Positions 48,154-56,879 of a stretch of 64,000 bases of DNA are shown piece by piece (the stretch's first letter is position 1; every line of letters starts with the position of its first letter). The translations under genes were made by a program, and so were the position numbers. The stretch comes from Betaproteobacteria bacterium TMED82 (GTDB lineage Bacteria; Pseudomonadota; Gammaproteobacteria; Burkholderiales; Burkholderiaceae_A): positions 105,955-169,954 of the forward strand of contig NHEJ01000007.1 in assembly GCA_002170395.1 (NCBI GenBank), in the 5' to 3' direction. The notes under the pieces are model-generated. The model saw nothing but the letters and a program-made list of their open reading frames with translations. It ran no database searches and was not told where the DNA came from.

Positions 48154-48897
48154 ATGCTGCTAATCGGTTTTCACGCTATAAAAAATAGGTTAAATTTCAA
48201 TCCGAAATCAATTGAAAAAATTTTTATTTCCTCAAAGAAAAAAGATTTTAGGAAGGACCTCATTTTACAGCTTGCAAAAAAAAATCAGTTAAAAGTAATT
48301 TTGACAGACCAGGAGGAATTAAATAAGTTATCGAGCAATAAGAAAAACAACGGTTTTCTAGCTTTTGCGGAAAAGTTGGATACCCCGGAAACTGTTAATG
48401 ACCTTTTTGATTTTTTGGCTGTGCAGAAAAAAAAATCCTTACCTCCATTAATTTTTTTGGATGGAGTCACAGACCCAAGAAATCTTGGAGCCCTATTGCG
48501 CTCTGCCGATGCAGGCGGCACGGCTGCCGTTATAGCACCTATGAATCACTCAGCCCCCCTGAATGATTTGGCCCTTAAGACTTCCGTGGGCGCGACTGAG
48601 GGAACTTTTTATTTAAGGGTCCCCAATTTATCTCGAGCGATTGAAATTGTTCAAATGAGAGGTTACTTTGTTTATGGTATGGATTCAACTGCTGCGAAGA
48701 ATCTTTACTCTCTGGATTTGAGATCGCCCGTAGCCTTTGTTTTTGGAGACGAGGCAGGTGGGCTAAAGAACAGAACTAGAGACATGTGCGATGACTTAAT
48801 TAGCTTACCAATGGTGGGAGTGACCGAGAGCTTGAATGTATCTGTAGCTTGTGGTGTTACAATTTTCGAGACTTTGAGGCAAAGGAGGTTCAATTAG
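48154..48897 (+). CDS. rlmB: 23S rRNA (guanosine-2'-O-)-methyltransferase RlmB
   Basis: RlmB methylates G2251 of 23S rRNA; it is a SPOUT (TrmH) enzyme with a trefoil knot. ATG at 48154 puts the family start IGFHAIKNRL near the N terminus; a TTG at 48130 would add eight residues. Motif 1 is FLDGVTDPRNLGALLRSADA, motif 2 VAFVFGDEAGGL, and motif 3 LPMVGVTESLNVSVACGV. It follows rnr, a conserved pair. The end overlaps the convergent mltB by eight bases. Confidence 0.94.
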   Translation: MLLIGFHAIKNRLNFNPKSIEKIFISSKKKDFRKDLILQLAKKNQLKVILTDQEELNKLSSNKKNNGFLAFAEKLDTPETVNDLFDFLAVQKKKSLPPLIFLDGVTDPRNLGALLRSADAGGTAAVIAPMNHSAPLNDLALKTSVGATEGTFYLRVPNLSRAIEIVQMRGYFVYGMDSTAAKNLYSLDLRSPVAFVFGDEAGGLKNRTRDMCDDLISLPMVGVTESLNVSVACGVTIFETLRQRRFN

Positions 48898-49951
48898 TAT
48901 TTACCTCTGCAGAAATTCTTTCCCCAAGTTTGATTACTGCCGCAGCGTACATGTAACTTCTGTTGTACATAGTTATCGAAAAGAAATTTTTTGTAGCAAT
49001 CCAGTATATGTCTTTTTTGTTTTTTCTCGGTAGGTCTATCAAACTTACAGCTTGATTAGGTGGCAAAACTTTAGATTTATCTAAAATGCCGGCTGACCTG
49101 AGTAAATTTATGCTGTGACTCGGGGTCAGATTTTTTGCTAAATATTTCGTTGGATTTGAACCAACTGCAATTAAAGCAACAGCATGAGTTAAGTCGCCTC
49201 TTTCCCAACCATGTTTCGAAAGGTAGTTTGCTACAGAGCCAATAGCGTCCGACTCACTGTTTAAAATATCAACTTTCCCATCTCGATCAAAGTCCACAGC
49301 AAAAGATCTGATGCTGGAGGGCATAAATTGGGGAATACCAAGCGCGCCGGCGAAGGAACTTTTTAAAGTTGTAATATCAAGCTTGGACTCCCTGCCAACT
49401 AACAGTAATTGCTCAAGTTCGTTTCTGAAAAAGACTTCCCTTCTGGTATTTTCAAAAGCTAGGGTAAATAAGGTATCTAGAACTGGAAAATCCCCCGTAA
49501 CTTTACCATACCTTGTCTCAACGCCGATTATACCCATTAAAATCTTAGAGGGCACACCGTAAAGTTTAGAGGCTCTCTTCAAAGTTTTTTCATTTCTAAA
49601 AAAAAATTCTTTTCCCGTCGAGATCACTCTAGCATTAAGGAATATGTCACGGTATTTCGGCCAGTCTCTTATTTTTTTTTGATTTTTTGATGGGTTATTA
49701 AGTTTTAGGGCTCGTTTTTGAATTTTTAGTTGCCTAAATTTTTTAGTTAAATTGGATTTTGAGAAACCGTGTTTCCTGTTCATATCAAAAATAAACTGTT
49801 CAACTTGATTTTTATCACCTGCAGTCCTTGAAAAAGATTCCTCCACAAAAAAAAAGCTTGCAAATGCTATAATGACTATATGAAACTGGAAATTTCTTTG
49901 ATTTCGATTAGTTACAGATGATTTCGAAAAGGCTTGGCATTGAGTCGTCAT
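48890..49951 (-). CDS. mltB: Lytic murein transglycosylase B
   Basis: MltB cleaves peptidoglycan glycan strands with formation of anhydromuramic acid. The catalytic Glu is in GIIGVETRYGKVTGDFPVLD. The family blocks FAGALGIPQFMPSSIRSFAV and DFDRDGKVDIL are clear. ATG at 49951 gives 353 residues with a hydrophobic leader (FHIVIIAFASFFFVEESFS); no lipobox is seen, so this version seems to be soluble or anchored by its leader. A longer frame starting at 50023 would overlap the divergent rpsP and is not supported. Confidence 0.9.
   Translation of the reverse strand: MTTQCQAFSKSSVTNRNQRNFQFHIVIIAFASFFFVEESFSRTAGDKNQVEQFIFDMNRKHGFSKSNLTKKFRQLKIQKRALKLNNPSKNQKKIRDWPKYRDIFLNARVISTGKEFFFRNEKTLKRASKLYGVPSKILMGIIGVETRYGKVTGDFPVLDTLFTLAFENTRREVFFRNELEQLLLVGRESKLDITTLKSSFAGALGIPQFMPSSIRSFAVDFDRDGKVDILNSESDAIGSVANYLSKHGWERGDLTHAVALIAVGSNPTKYLAKNLTPSHSINLLRSAGILDKSKVLPPNQAVSLIDLPRKNKKDIYWIATKNFFSITMYNRSYMYAAAVIKLGERISAEVNTN
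49865..49873 (+). promoter_or_regulatory. Extended -10 promoter for the rpsP operon
   Basis: TGCTATAAT is a perfect extended -10 element on the plus strand, inside the 5' part of mltB on the other strand. Transcription would start near 49880 and give a leader of about 105 bases before rpsP. The -35 region is poor, as is usual for extended -10 promoters. Confidence 0.5.
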
Positions 49952-49985
49952 ACAGGTATACTTTTTCTTTTTTGAGTAAAAGTTC

Positions 49986-50249
49986 ATGGTAGTTATAAGA
50001 TTAGCAAGAGGTGGGTCCCACAAAAAGCCCTTTTATCATATTGTAGCAACAGAAGCGCGATTTAAGCGAGACGGTAGGTTTATCGAGAGGCTGGGTTTTT
50101 TCGATCCTCTTGCAAAAGCGAATGTTGAATCCTTAAGAATAGCTAGTGATAGGCTTGATTTTTGGATTAAGAAGGGAGCGCAACCGAGTGATAGGGTTAA
50201 AAAGTTAATGAAGCAGTCTAACTCGGCAACCGTCGAAAATGGTGTTTAA
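49986..50249 (+). CDS. rpsP: Ribosomal protein S16
   Basis: The 87-residue protein starts with [20 protein letters not shown], the S16 signature, followed by [14 protein letters not shown] and [19 protein letters not shown]. It leads the rpsP-rimM-trmD-rplS operon, conserved in bacteria. The TAA stop is followed in the same frame by the open rimM frame. Confidence 0.97.
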   Translation: MVVIRLARGGSHKKPFYHIVATEARFKRDGRFIERLGFFDPLAKANVESLRIASDRLDFWIKKGAQPSDRVKKLMKQSNSATVENGV

Positions 50250-50300
50250 GAAGCATCTTTTGACGCAAAAAAAAAATTTGGGAGCTTTATTGAGCGTCGA

Positions 50301-50879
50301 TTGGGTAGACTTGTAGGTCCTGAGATTGTTTTTAGCAGAACTTTAAATTTTTCTAGCGCCGAGAAGCTCCCCAAAGAGCTCTTCTTACTGGGCAATGTTG
50401 TTTCCGCCGTTGGCTTATCAGGGGTAGTCAGGCTGGCTTGCTCAAAACCTTTTTTTGATCTAACTCGGTCATCAAAGTGGGAAGAAAAGCCTTTGATAGG
50501 TCGTGAAATTTGGATAAGCAATAAAAATCGATTTTTTTTATCTTTTGTCGAGAAAGTTTCCTTGAACGCTGGGCGTCTTCGTCTTAGGATCGCAGGAATT
50601 GATTCACGGTCAGCGGCAGAAGAGATTGTTTCATTTCAGGCTCTAATATCTAGAAGTTTAATAGCTGATGAGCGTATCTTGCTCATGAATGACCTCATCG
50701 GTTATGCAGTTAGAAATTTGCAAGGTAAATTTTTAGGCCAGGTAGTAAAAATTGACGGTAATAATCACCAAAATTGGATTTGTACTGAGAAAACGTTAAT
50801 TCCTTATAATAAAGTTTTTATTTCTGAAATTATTAAGGAAGAGCAAAAATTGATTGTTGATTGGGAAGAGGGTTGGTGA
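50301..50879 (+). CDS. rimM: 16S rRNA processing protein RimM
   Basis: RimM assists maturation of the 30S head and binds S19. The N-terminal beta-barrel domain shows FLLGNVVSAVGLSGVVRLAC; the PRC-barrel domain follows at about residues 120-190, with LLMNDLIGYAV and a late EIIKEEQKLIVDWEEGW. The start is TTG at 50301. The frame is open back to the rpsP stop, so an upstream non-standard start is possible. About 25 residues precede the conserved core, more than usual. trmD begins five bases after the stop. Confidence 0.88.
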   Translation: MGRLVGPEIVFSRTLNFSSAEKLPKELFLLGNVVSAVGLSGVVRLACSKPFFDLTRSSKWEEKPLIGREIWISNKNRFFLSFVEKVSLNAGRLRLRIAGIDSRSAAEEIVSFQALISRSLIADERILLMNDLIGYAVRNLQGKFLGQVVKIDGNNHQNWICTEKTLIPYNKVFISEIIKEEQKLIVDWEEGW

Positions 50880-50883
50880 AACT

Positions 50884-51636
50884 ATGACTTTCAATGTAGT
50901 TACACTTTTTCCAAGCCTTTTTGAGGTGTGGGAGAATTCAGGTGTTTGTGGTAGGGCGGTTAAAAATGGACTTGTTAAAGTTAAGTGTTGGAATCCGCGA
51001 GAATTTTCAAATGAAAGTTCTGGACAGATCGATGACAGACCATACGGAGGGGGACCAGGAATGGTAATGATGGCCGAGCCCCTTAGGGCGACAGTCAATA
51101 AGATTGATGAAGCTGCTGAAAAGCCCGCCAGAGTCCTTTTTTTTTCACCAGTTGGCAAGGTTCTATCTCAGGATCTAGTTGAGGATATAGCTCATAATTT
51201 AGAGGAGCAACAGTACACACTGATATGTGGGAGATATGAAGGAGTTGATCAGCGTTTTATTGACACATATGTTGATGAAATTGTTAGTATAGGAGACTTT
51301 ATTCTGCCAGGTGGTGAATGCGTGGCGCTAGCATTGATGGAAGCCGTAATCAGAAGAATTCCTGGGACTCTTGGGAATGAAGAATCCTCTAAACATGATT
51401 CTTTTATGGATGGGGTACTGCAATTTCCTCACTACACCAGACCAAAAGTTTTTGAATCAAACGCTGTCCCAGACGTGCTTTTATCTGGACATCATGCGAA
51501 AATAAAGAACTGGCGGCGACAAAAAGCTATCGAATTAACATGTAAATATAGGCCAGATTTAGTTAGACTGGCAATTAGAAAAAATTTGTTATCAAAAAGT
51601 GAGATTCTTGACTTTGTAGATGAATTAAATGATTAG
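50884..51636 (+). CDS. trmD: tRNA (guanine-N1)-methyltransferase TrmD
   Basis: TrmD methylates G37 of tRNAs and prevents frameshifting. ATG at 50884 gives 250 residues starting MTFNVVTLFPSLFEVW. RPYGGGPGMVMM is the family block, and CGRYEGVDQRFIDTYVDE lies by the SAM knot. The knot motif reads ILPGGECVALALMEAV; most relatives have LSGGE, so a Ser is replaced by Pro. The catalytic Asp is in KHDSF, and LQFPHYTRP is intact. Confidence 0.96.
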   Translation: MTFNVVTLFPSLFEVWENSGVCGRAVKNGLVKVKCWNPREFSNESSGQIDDRPYGGGPGMVMMAEPLRATVNKIDEAAEKPARVLFFSPVGKVLSQDLVEDIAHNLEEQQYTLICGRYEGVDQRFIDTYVDEIVSIGDFILPGGECVALALMEAVIRRIPGTLGNEESSKHDSFMDGVLQFPHYTRPKVFESNAVPDVLLSGHHAKIKNWRRQKAIELTCKYRPDLVRLAIRKNLLSKSEILDFVDELND

Positions 51637-51653
51637 TTTTGGGGGATTAACAG

Positions 51654-52046
51654 ATGAATATTATTGAGTCATTGGAGGCTGAGCAAATTAAGGAGCTTGG
51701 TGTGGAGATGCCGGAGTTTTTTTCCGGCGATACTGTAAAAGTTAGTGTAAATGTCCTTGAAGGCAATAGGAAAAGAGTTCAAGCTTTTGAGGGTGTAGTA
51801 ATTGCCAAAAGAAATAAGGGTCTCAACTCCTCATTCATTGTCAGAAAAGTATCTGGTGGAGAGGGGGTTGAAAGAACCTTTCAAACTTATTCCCCGCTCA
51901 TTGCAAAAATCGAAGTGCTACGGCGAGGTGATGTTCGACGAGGAAAGTTATTTTATTTGAGGCAAAGATCGGGTAAGTCAGCCAGGATCAAAGAAAAATT
52001 ACCGTCCAGATCTTCAAAGCCTTCAAAAAAAGTTTCTGGGGGGTAG
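51654..52046 (+). CDS. rplS: Ribosomal protein L19
   Basis: The 130 residues contain [40 protein letters not shown] and a late [19 protein letters not shown], all L19 signatures. The C-terminal tail is basic and somewhat extended. It closes the rpsP operon. Confidence 0.97.
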   Translation: MNIIESLEAEQIKELGVEMPEFFSGDTVKVSVNVLEGNRKRVQAFEGVVIAKRNKGLNSSFIVRKVSGGEGVERTFQTYSPLIAKIEVLRRGDVRRGKLFYLRQRSGKSARIKEKLPSRSSKPSKKVSGG

Positions 52047-52094
52047 ACTCCTCGCCGGATTTTCCTAATCATTTTTTTAATTTGTTACCTTAGA

Positions 52095-53135
52095 ATGCTT
52101 TTGACAAGTTTACTGTGCGCTCTTTTATTAGAGTATTATTTTCCCCTTAAAAATGGCTTGTTTGAGGTGTTCGCATCTCGTGTTATCAACTGGGCGAGGA
52201 ACAAACTGGATATTGGGGATTGGAAATTGGCTGCTATGGTTTGGCTCGCAGTAGTCATTATTCCAGCTAGTTTCTTTTGGGTAATATGGTATTTGCTTAT
52301 GCTGGCACACCCATTTTTAGGATTAGTATTTCTAACTCTACTTTTATACCTCTCATTGGGTTTTAAGCAGTATCTAGACCGTTTCTCAAATATTCGAAAG
52401 CACTTGATAAGTTCAGATGTTGATAAGGCCAAGAACTTTTTGAGTGATTGGTCTGCCAAAGAGCACAGCGATCCAGTTTTACAAGAAGTTTCAAAAACTG
52501 GTGATCATAATCAAATTTCACGAGAGGCAATTAAGCTTCTTGTTGTCTCGCTTCACCGTAACTTATTTTCTGTTATATTCTGGTATCTTATTTTACCTGG
52601 TCCCTTGGGGCTTGTAGCGTATAAATTTTCAGTTCTCACTAAAAGAATTTGGTCAGAGGAGCTTCAGGGGGCACTTGAGGAAAAAACAGTATCCGAAGAC
52701 GGTGAACCTGATCCTCTCTCTTTTTCTGAGGAAAACTACTTTGATTCCATTTCAAAAAAGGGATTTTTTTGGTTTGACTGGATATCTTGTAGGGTTACAG
52801 CTTTTGTTTTTGCAGTAGTAGGAAATTTCGAAGACGTTGTTGCAATGATTAGAGCTAGCTCCGCAGGAAACTTTGAGGGAGGGCATGATTCAGAGCGTAT
52901 AATTTTAGCTGCTGGGGAGGGAGCTATGACTTTCAGATTGACAGTGCCCACAGCGCTTTCTGGCAAACGTCAGTTGGAGAACTTCGACAGCGACATACAG
53001 TCCCATGTTGATTTAAGAGACCCTGACGAAAATTCTATGGTAGTTGCGTCAGGATTAATGTGGAGATCTTTAATTCTTTTTTTGACTATTTTGCTCCTAA
53101 CTACATTTGGCTGGTTTGCAAATTTAATTCATTAG
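52095..53135 (+). CDS. CobD/CbiB (AmpE-like) family membrane protein
   Basis: The 346-residue protein has about five membrane helices: the first at the N terminus (LLTSLLCALLLEYYFP), two at about 45-95, one at about 155-180 and one at the C terminus (LILFLTILLLTTFGWF). The pattern LHRNLFSVIFWYLILPGPLG is typical of the CobD/CbiB-AmpE group found next to rplS or rsgA in betaproteobacteria. The cobalamin role is not implied, since no cob genes are near; an AmpE-like signalling role is equally unproven. The stop overlaps the convergent rsgA by 12 bases. Confidence 0.72.
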   Translation: MLLTSLLCALLLEYYFPLKNGLFEVFASRVINWARNKLDIGDWKLAAMVWLAVVIIPASFFWVIWYLLMLAHPFLGLVFLTLLLYLSLGFKQYLDRFSNIRKHLISSDVDKAKNFLSDWSAKEHSDPVLQEVSKTGDHNQISREAIKLLVVSLHRNLFSVIFWYLILPGPLGLVAYKFSVLTKRIWSEELQGALEEKTVSEDGEPDPLSFSEENYFDSISKKGFFWFDWISCRVTAFVFAVVGNFEDVVAMIRASSAGNFEGGHDSERIILAAGEGAMTFRLTVPTALSGKRQLENFDSDIQSHVDLRDPDENSMVVASGLMWRSLILFLTILLLTTFGWFANLIH

Positions 53136-54128
53136 TGTTCTTGTAAGTTCTCTCCACAACTCTAAGCGACAGAGAAGTTTGGAAGACTTATCAAGAGAAC
53201 TTTTGGAATAGGCTTTTGATAGTCTTTTTATGGTGCATCCTGGTTCATGATCATGTTTGCAGTCTGAAAATTTACAAGGCCCATAGGTGGTAACTATCTC
53301 AGAAAAATCTGGAAATAATCTTTGAATGGCATTCAACGATAAATCAGAGATGCCAAAATTCTCGATGCCTGGTGTATCAATAATCCAAAGTTTTGAAAAC
53401 CCTTTTTCAAATTTTTTTAAGCTGTAAGCATAAGATGTAGTTGTGGTGTGTTTCCCTTTCTTTCTTGTATTAGAAATTTCTCCAATTCTTGGGTCTGCAT
53501 CAGGAATTATTTTTTTAATTAGACTGCTCTTTCCTGATCCTGACTGTCCGATAAAACAAATTGCTTTATCGGATTTTTTTTGCTCATGGATCTCTTGAAT
53601 TTTTTTCTTTATTTCAATCAATCCCTCATTCGAAGTGTTGGAATTTTCAAGAAGTTTAGAACTGAAAATTTGGTTAAATAAATGTAGGTCATTTGATGAC
53701 GCCTTCAAATAACAAGGAAAAAGAGACAGAAGAATTTTTTTTGCTGTCTCAAATTCTTTGATCAAATCTTTTTTGTTTAACACTAATGAGATTGGGATAT
53801 TTTGATCAAGGGCTCTTAACAATACAGATAATAGAAGATTAGGCGTAAATTTTGGTTCACCAGAAATAATCAAAAATATGTGATCTAGGTTTACACTTAT
53901 GATTTTAGTTTTGAGTTCTTTCCTAAAGAATATATTTTTCCTGGGGAGTATACTCTTTATTGAAATGGGTGTTGTATCTATGTTTACTAATATCAAGTCA
54001 TTGACTACCGGTGATAATTCAGGTGTTTTGGAAATACAACGAATAACCTTATTACCAAAACACGCAGTAATGATATTTCTGTTTGAATTTAGTACTCTGT
54101 AAACTTCATTTTTAACTTTTGTAGTCAT
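53124..54128 (-). CDS. rsgA: Ribosome small-subunit GTPase RsgA
   Basis: RsgA is a circularly permuted GTPase acting in late 30S maturation. ATG at 54128 gives 334 residues; longer frames would run into the divergent orn. The OB domain covers about residues 1-75, the G domain has NKKDL first, then GQSGSGKSSLIKKI, then KGKHTTTTS and DTPGIENFG. The zinc site is CKFSDCKHDHEPGC. It is divergent from orn, a conserved arrangement. Confidence 0.95.
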   Translation of the reverse strand: MTTKVKNEVYRVLNSNRNIITACFGNKVIRCISKTPELSPVVNDLILVNIDTTPISIKSILPRKNIFFRKELKTKIISVNLDHIFLIISGEPKFTPNLLLSVLLRALDQNIPISLVLNKKDLIKEFETAKKILLSLFPCYLKASSNDLHLFNQIFSSKLLENSNTSNEGLIEIKKKIQEIHEQKKSDKAICFIGQSGSGKSSLIKKIIPDADPRIGEISNTRKKGKHTTTTSYAYSLKKFEKGFSKLWIIDTPGIENFGISDLSLNAIQRLFPDFSEIVTTYGPCKFSDCKHDHEPGCTIKRLSKAYSKSSLDKSSKLLCRLELWRELTRTLMN

Positions 54129-54156
54129 GCTTAATAATTGATCAAAGAGGTGTATT

Positions 54157-54717
54157 TTGTCAAAATCAGAGAATAAGGCCGCAGAAAATCTTGTCTGGCT
54201 TGATATGGAAATGAGTGGTTTGGAGCCTAAAATTTGCAGAATTTTGGAACTGGCTCTTGTCGTCACTAATCAAGAATTAGAGTTGATTGATGCGGGTTTA
54301 GAGTTTGTGGTTCATCAGACTGATAACCATCTTGAAACGATGGATGAGTGGAATCAAAGCACACACTCAAAGACTGGTTTAGTTCCAAAGGTAAGGCTCT
54401 CCTCGCTCTCTGAATTTGATGTAGAAAAGAGGGTTTTGAGTTATTTAGAGGATAGGGTTCCAAAAGGAGTTTCTCCCTTATGCGGTAGCTCTATTCACCA
54501 GGATAGAAGATTTTTACGTGCCTACATGCCTAATTTGGATGCATATTTCAGTTATAGAAATATTGACGTGAGTACAGTAAAAGAGTTGTGCAAGAGATGG
54601 AACCCCGCACTGACAAAGGGCTTTGTAAAGAAAGGTGCCCACTCAGCCATGGCTGATGTCTTGGAGTCTATTGAGGAACTTAAATATTACCGAGCTAATT
54701 TCTTGCGGCTACCGTAA
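54157..54717 (+). CDS. orn: Oligoribonuclease
   Basis: Orn degrades short oligoribonucleotides, including pGpG, in the last step of RNA and c-di-GMP turnover. The start is TTG at 54157 with AGAGGT upstream. The DEDDh motifs are LVWLDMEMSGLEPK (Asp, Glu), LCGSSIHQDRRFL, and the last block AHSAMADVLESIEEL with His and Asp. The length of 186 is normal. The stop overlaps the convergent glycosyltransferase by nine bases. Confidence 0.96.
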   Translation: MSKSENKAAENLVWLDMEMSGLEPKICRILELALVVTNQELELIDAGLEFVVHQTDNHLETMDEWNQSTHSKTGLVPKVRLSSLSEFDVEKRVLSYLEDRVPKGVSPLCGSSIHQDRRFLRAYMPNLDAYFSYRNIDVSTVKELCKRWNPALTKGFVKKGAHSAMADVLESIEELKYYRANFLRLP

Positions 54718-56415
54718 TCTTGAAAAAAGTGAATATTTTTCTCTTTTTCTAGGATCTCCGTACCTGCTTATTTGCCAGACTATGGACCATTGACTTGCTC
54801 CAGTGGGAAATTCTGTTTCTGATATTCTGTCTTGAGTGTCGCGATTATTATTTCTAATTAAGAAATATTGACATTTTTGAGTATCGGAAATGCTGAAGTT
54901 TGTGTATGCCAAAACAATGGCCTGCGTTTTTAAATCCGAAGCTTTTATATTTATACATGGAATAACTTCGTCATTTTTTTTATGGAAAACGATACTCTGC
55001 TCTAAATTATTTGCAATATTAGAAAAACCTCGGTTAACGTTCAAAGCTGGGCCCCATAGTGTAATCAACAGTGTCCACATGAATGCCAGTCCTCCTGCAC
55101 TTAATACTACCGGCCTCCATAAATTTGGTTTTGTTGTTTGCATTCTCCATAAAATAAGGTAAAGCCAACCCATGGTAACCATAACTCCAAGAATTATGTC
55201 TAAAATTCTAAATTTTCCCTCAGCGACGGGAGCTGCCCTGATGGCGTCTTGATATATTTCGTTCGGTGTGCCCGTGTGAAGTGCAATCCAGTATGTCCAG
55301 ATTAAAACAGCAATAAGAGAGAAAATGGATAGGGCAAACCAGTCTATTAAATTTGCTACGCCTCTAGGAAGACTTAACAAACCAAAGGCAGCCAGAACGG
55401 ATAATGGAAGTATTGGAATAAACTTTGTTTCTGCTGAGTTTAAAACTCCGGATAATGGAAATATAGTTAAGGAAGTAAACAGAACGATAGGCAGTATCAA
55501 ATGAGGAGAGTTTTTAAAACTTTTCGGGTGTAATTTCGCCAATAATGCAAAAATTATTGGCCATAAGGGCCACCATGTCCAAAGCCAAGTTTTAATTAGA
55601 TATAATGGTTGGAAAGATGATCCGGTTATCTGAGAGAGAAACCAGCGATTTATTATTAAATTGTCTACCTCTTCAAGAATTAAAAAAGAGATGATACCCG
55701 AAAGTGCAACAAAAAATGTAAGAAAAGAGAGTAATAGAAATTTTGTTTTCACTAAATTCCATGGGTGAAAAAAAATTAGCAGAAACAGTGCACAAAACCA
55801 GTACGAAAAGCAAGTAGATACGCCTGCAGATAATAATAGCCCAGTGGTAGACAAACCATAGATCAGTGCATTCTTTTCCGGTTTCTCAGGAGACTCGGTT
55901 AGTGCAAAAAAAGCAATGGCCTGAAAAAAAAACGATAAGCCTACATTACTAATTTCATGCCATTGCATAATTGATCCAAGGCAAGACAGGTTTAGCAGAA
56001 GACTGCAGGTAGCTATATTCGAACTGTAATTCTGTGCATTTGGTCCTATTCCTAATGGGTCAATTGGCCTTGACTCTCTTCTAAGGGCAAGTTTTTTTAC
56101 TCCAAACCATGAGAACATTAACCCTAAAATTATGAAAAAAATTTGAACTATTCTGGCAAAGTCATCTAAGAAGTGACTGCTTAGATGAAAACCATTTAAC
56201 TTTTCCCAGGAATAATTTACACCTTTCCAAAAAGACGACACTAACCAGAAGAAAAGAGGACCCTCACTACCAATAATGTTTCCTGAAATGTTTGGAACTA
56301 CGCACCGTGACTCGAGTATGCTACCTCCATCACAGTTTTTTATCAGTGCTGTCCCATAAAGGTCAGGGCCTTTCCATGGAATTCTATCAACTACTCCAAA
56401 GAACAGAATACCCAC
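54709..56415 (-). CDS. Integral-membrane glycosyltransferase, ArnT/PMT-like (start uncertain)
   Basis: The protein has about eleven membrane helices and a C-terminal soluble part, as in GT-C glycosyltransferases that use polyprenyl-linked sugars (ArnT, PMT). The N-terminal loop after the first helix carries VDRIPWKGPDLYGTALIKN, where the catalytic Asp of the family would lie. GTG at 56415 is the only standard start, but it falls within the first helix. The frame stays open for about 40 codons upstream and codes for the rest of the helix (KILFFLIIVGILF). Just before this is TTG followed by a run of ten A. The gene is last in trxA-rho-rpmE. The sugar and acceptor are unknown. Confidence 0.75.
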   Translation of the reverse strand: MGILFFGVVDRIPWKGPDLYGTALIKNCDGGSILESRCVVPNISGNIIGSEGPLFFWLVSSFWKGVNYSWEKLNGFHLSSHFLDDFARIVQIFFIILGLMFSWFGVKKLALRRESRPIDPLGIGPNAQNYSSNIATCSLLLNLSCLGSIMQWHEISNVGLSFFFQAIAFFALTESPEKPEKNALIYGLSTTGLLLSAGVSTCFSYWFCALFLLIFFHPWNLVKTKFLLLSFLTFFVALSGIISFLILEEVDNLIINRWFLSQITGSSFQPLYLIKTWLWTWWPLWPIIFALLAKLHPKSFKNSPHLILPIVLFTSLTIFPLSGVLNSAETKFIPILPLSVLAAFGLLSLPRGVANLIDWFALSIFSLIAVLIWTYWIALHTGTPNEIYQDAIRAAPVAEGKFRILDIILGVMVTMGWLYLILWRMQTTKPNLWRPVVLSAGGLAFMWTLLITLWGPALNVNRGFSNIANNLEQSIVFHKKNDEVIPCINIKASDLKTQAIVLAYTNFSISDTQKCQYFLIRNNNRDTQDRISETEFPTGASQWSIVWQISRYGDPRKREKYSLFSRLR

Positions 56416-56524
56416 AATGATTAAAAAGAATAAAATTTTTGGTACTGATGCAACTGAGCTTGCCGCTAATCCAGGTAAAGGACCAACTTCACCAGACTCG
56501 AAAATTAACTCACGAAGAGAATAG

Positions 56525-56534
56525 TTTTTTTTTT
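56525..56534 (-). repeat. Homopolymer run of ten A at the 5' end of the glycosyltransferase gene
   Basis: On the minus strand a TTG is followed by ten A. One more A would put that TTG in frame with the full-length glycosyltransferase. Such tracts can vary in length and switch genes on or off; here this is only a possibility, since the region is AT-rich. Confidence 0.45.
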
Positions 56535-56558
56535 CAAACTAAAAAATTAGTTTTATCG

Positions 56559-56834
56559 TCAAGCTGAGGATTTGGAGGTCTTGGATCCCTTTTTACTACC
56601 AAACTTTTGTCTAAATTTTTCAACTCTTCCGGCTGTATCAATCATTTTCTGTGTTCCAGTGTAAAAGGGGTGAGATTCTGAGCTCGTATCCAACTTGTAT
56701 AAAGGGTAATCCTTTCCGTCACTCCACTTAATTGTATCTTTGGTTTTTACAGTAGATCTTGTGATAAATTTGTAGTCGTTCGAAACATCAACAAAAACGA
56801 CTTCCCTGTAAACGGGATGAATATCATTCTTCAT
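56559..56834 (-). CDS. rpmE2: Ribosomal protein L31 type B
   Basis: The 91-residue protein starts [18 protein letters not shown] and has the type B pattern [20 protein letters not shown]. It lacks the CxxC zinc motif of type A L31, and so belongs to the zinc-independent form. The C-terminal tail is Lys/Ser-rich. It lies between rho and the glycosyltransferase in the same direction. Confidence 0.95.
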   Translation of the reverse strand: MKNDIHPVYREVVFVDVSNDYKFITRSTVKTKDTIKWSDGKDYPLYKLDTSSESHPFYTGTQKMIDTAGRVEKFRQKFGSKKGSKTSKSSA

Positions 56835-56879
56835 TTGGTTAGCAACCTTTCACCTATGCAATTAGCTAAGCTTCCCATA

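Noticed and set aside
49952-50023. Longer mltB start overlapping rpsP
   Set aside because: The overlap with the divergent S16 gene and the position of the hydrophobic leader favour the start at 49951.
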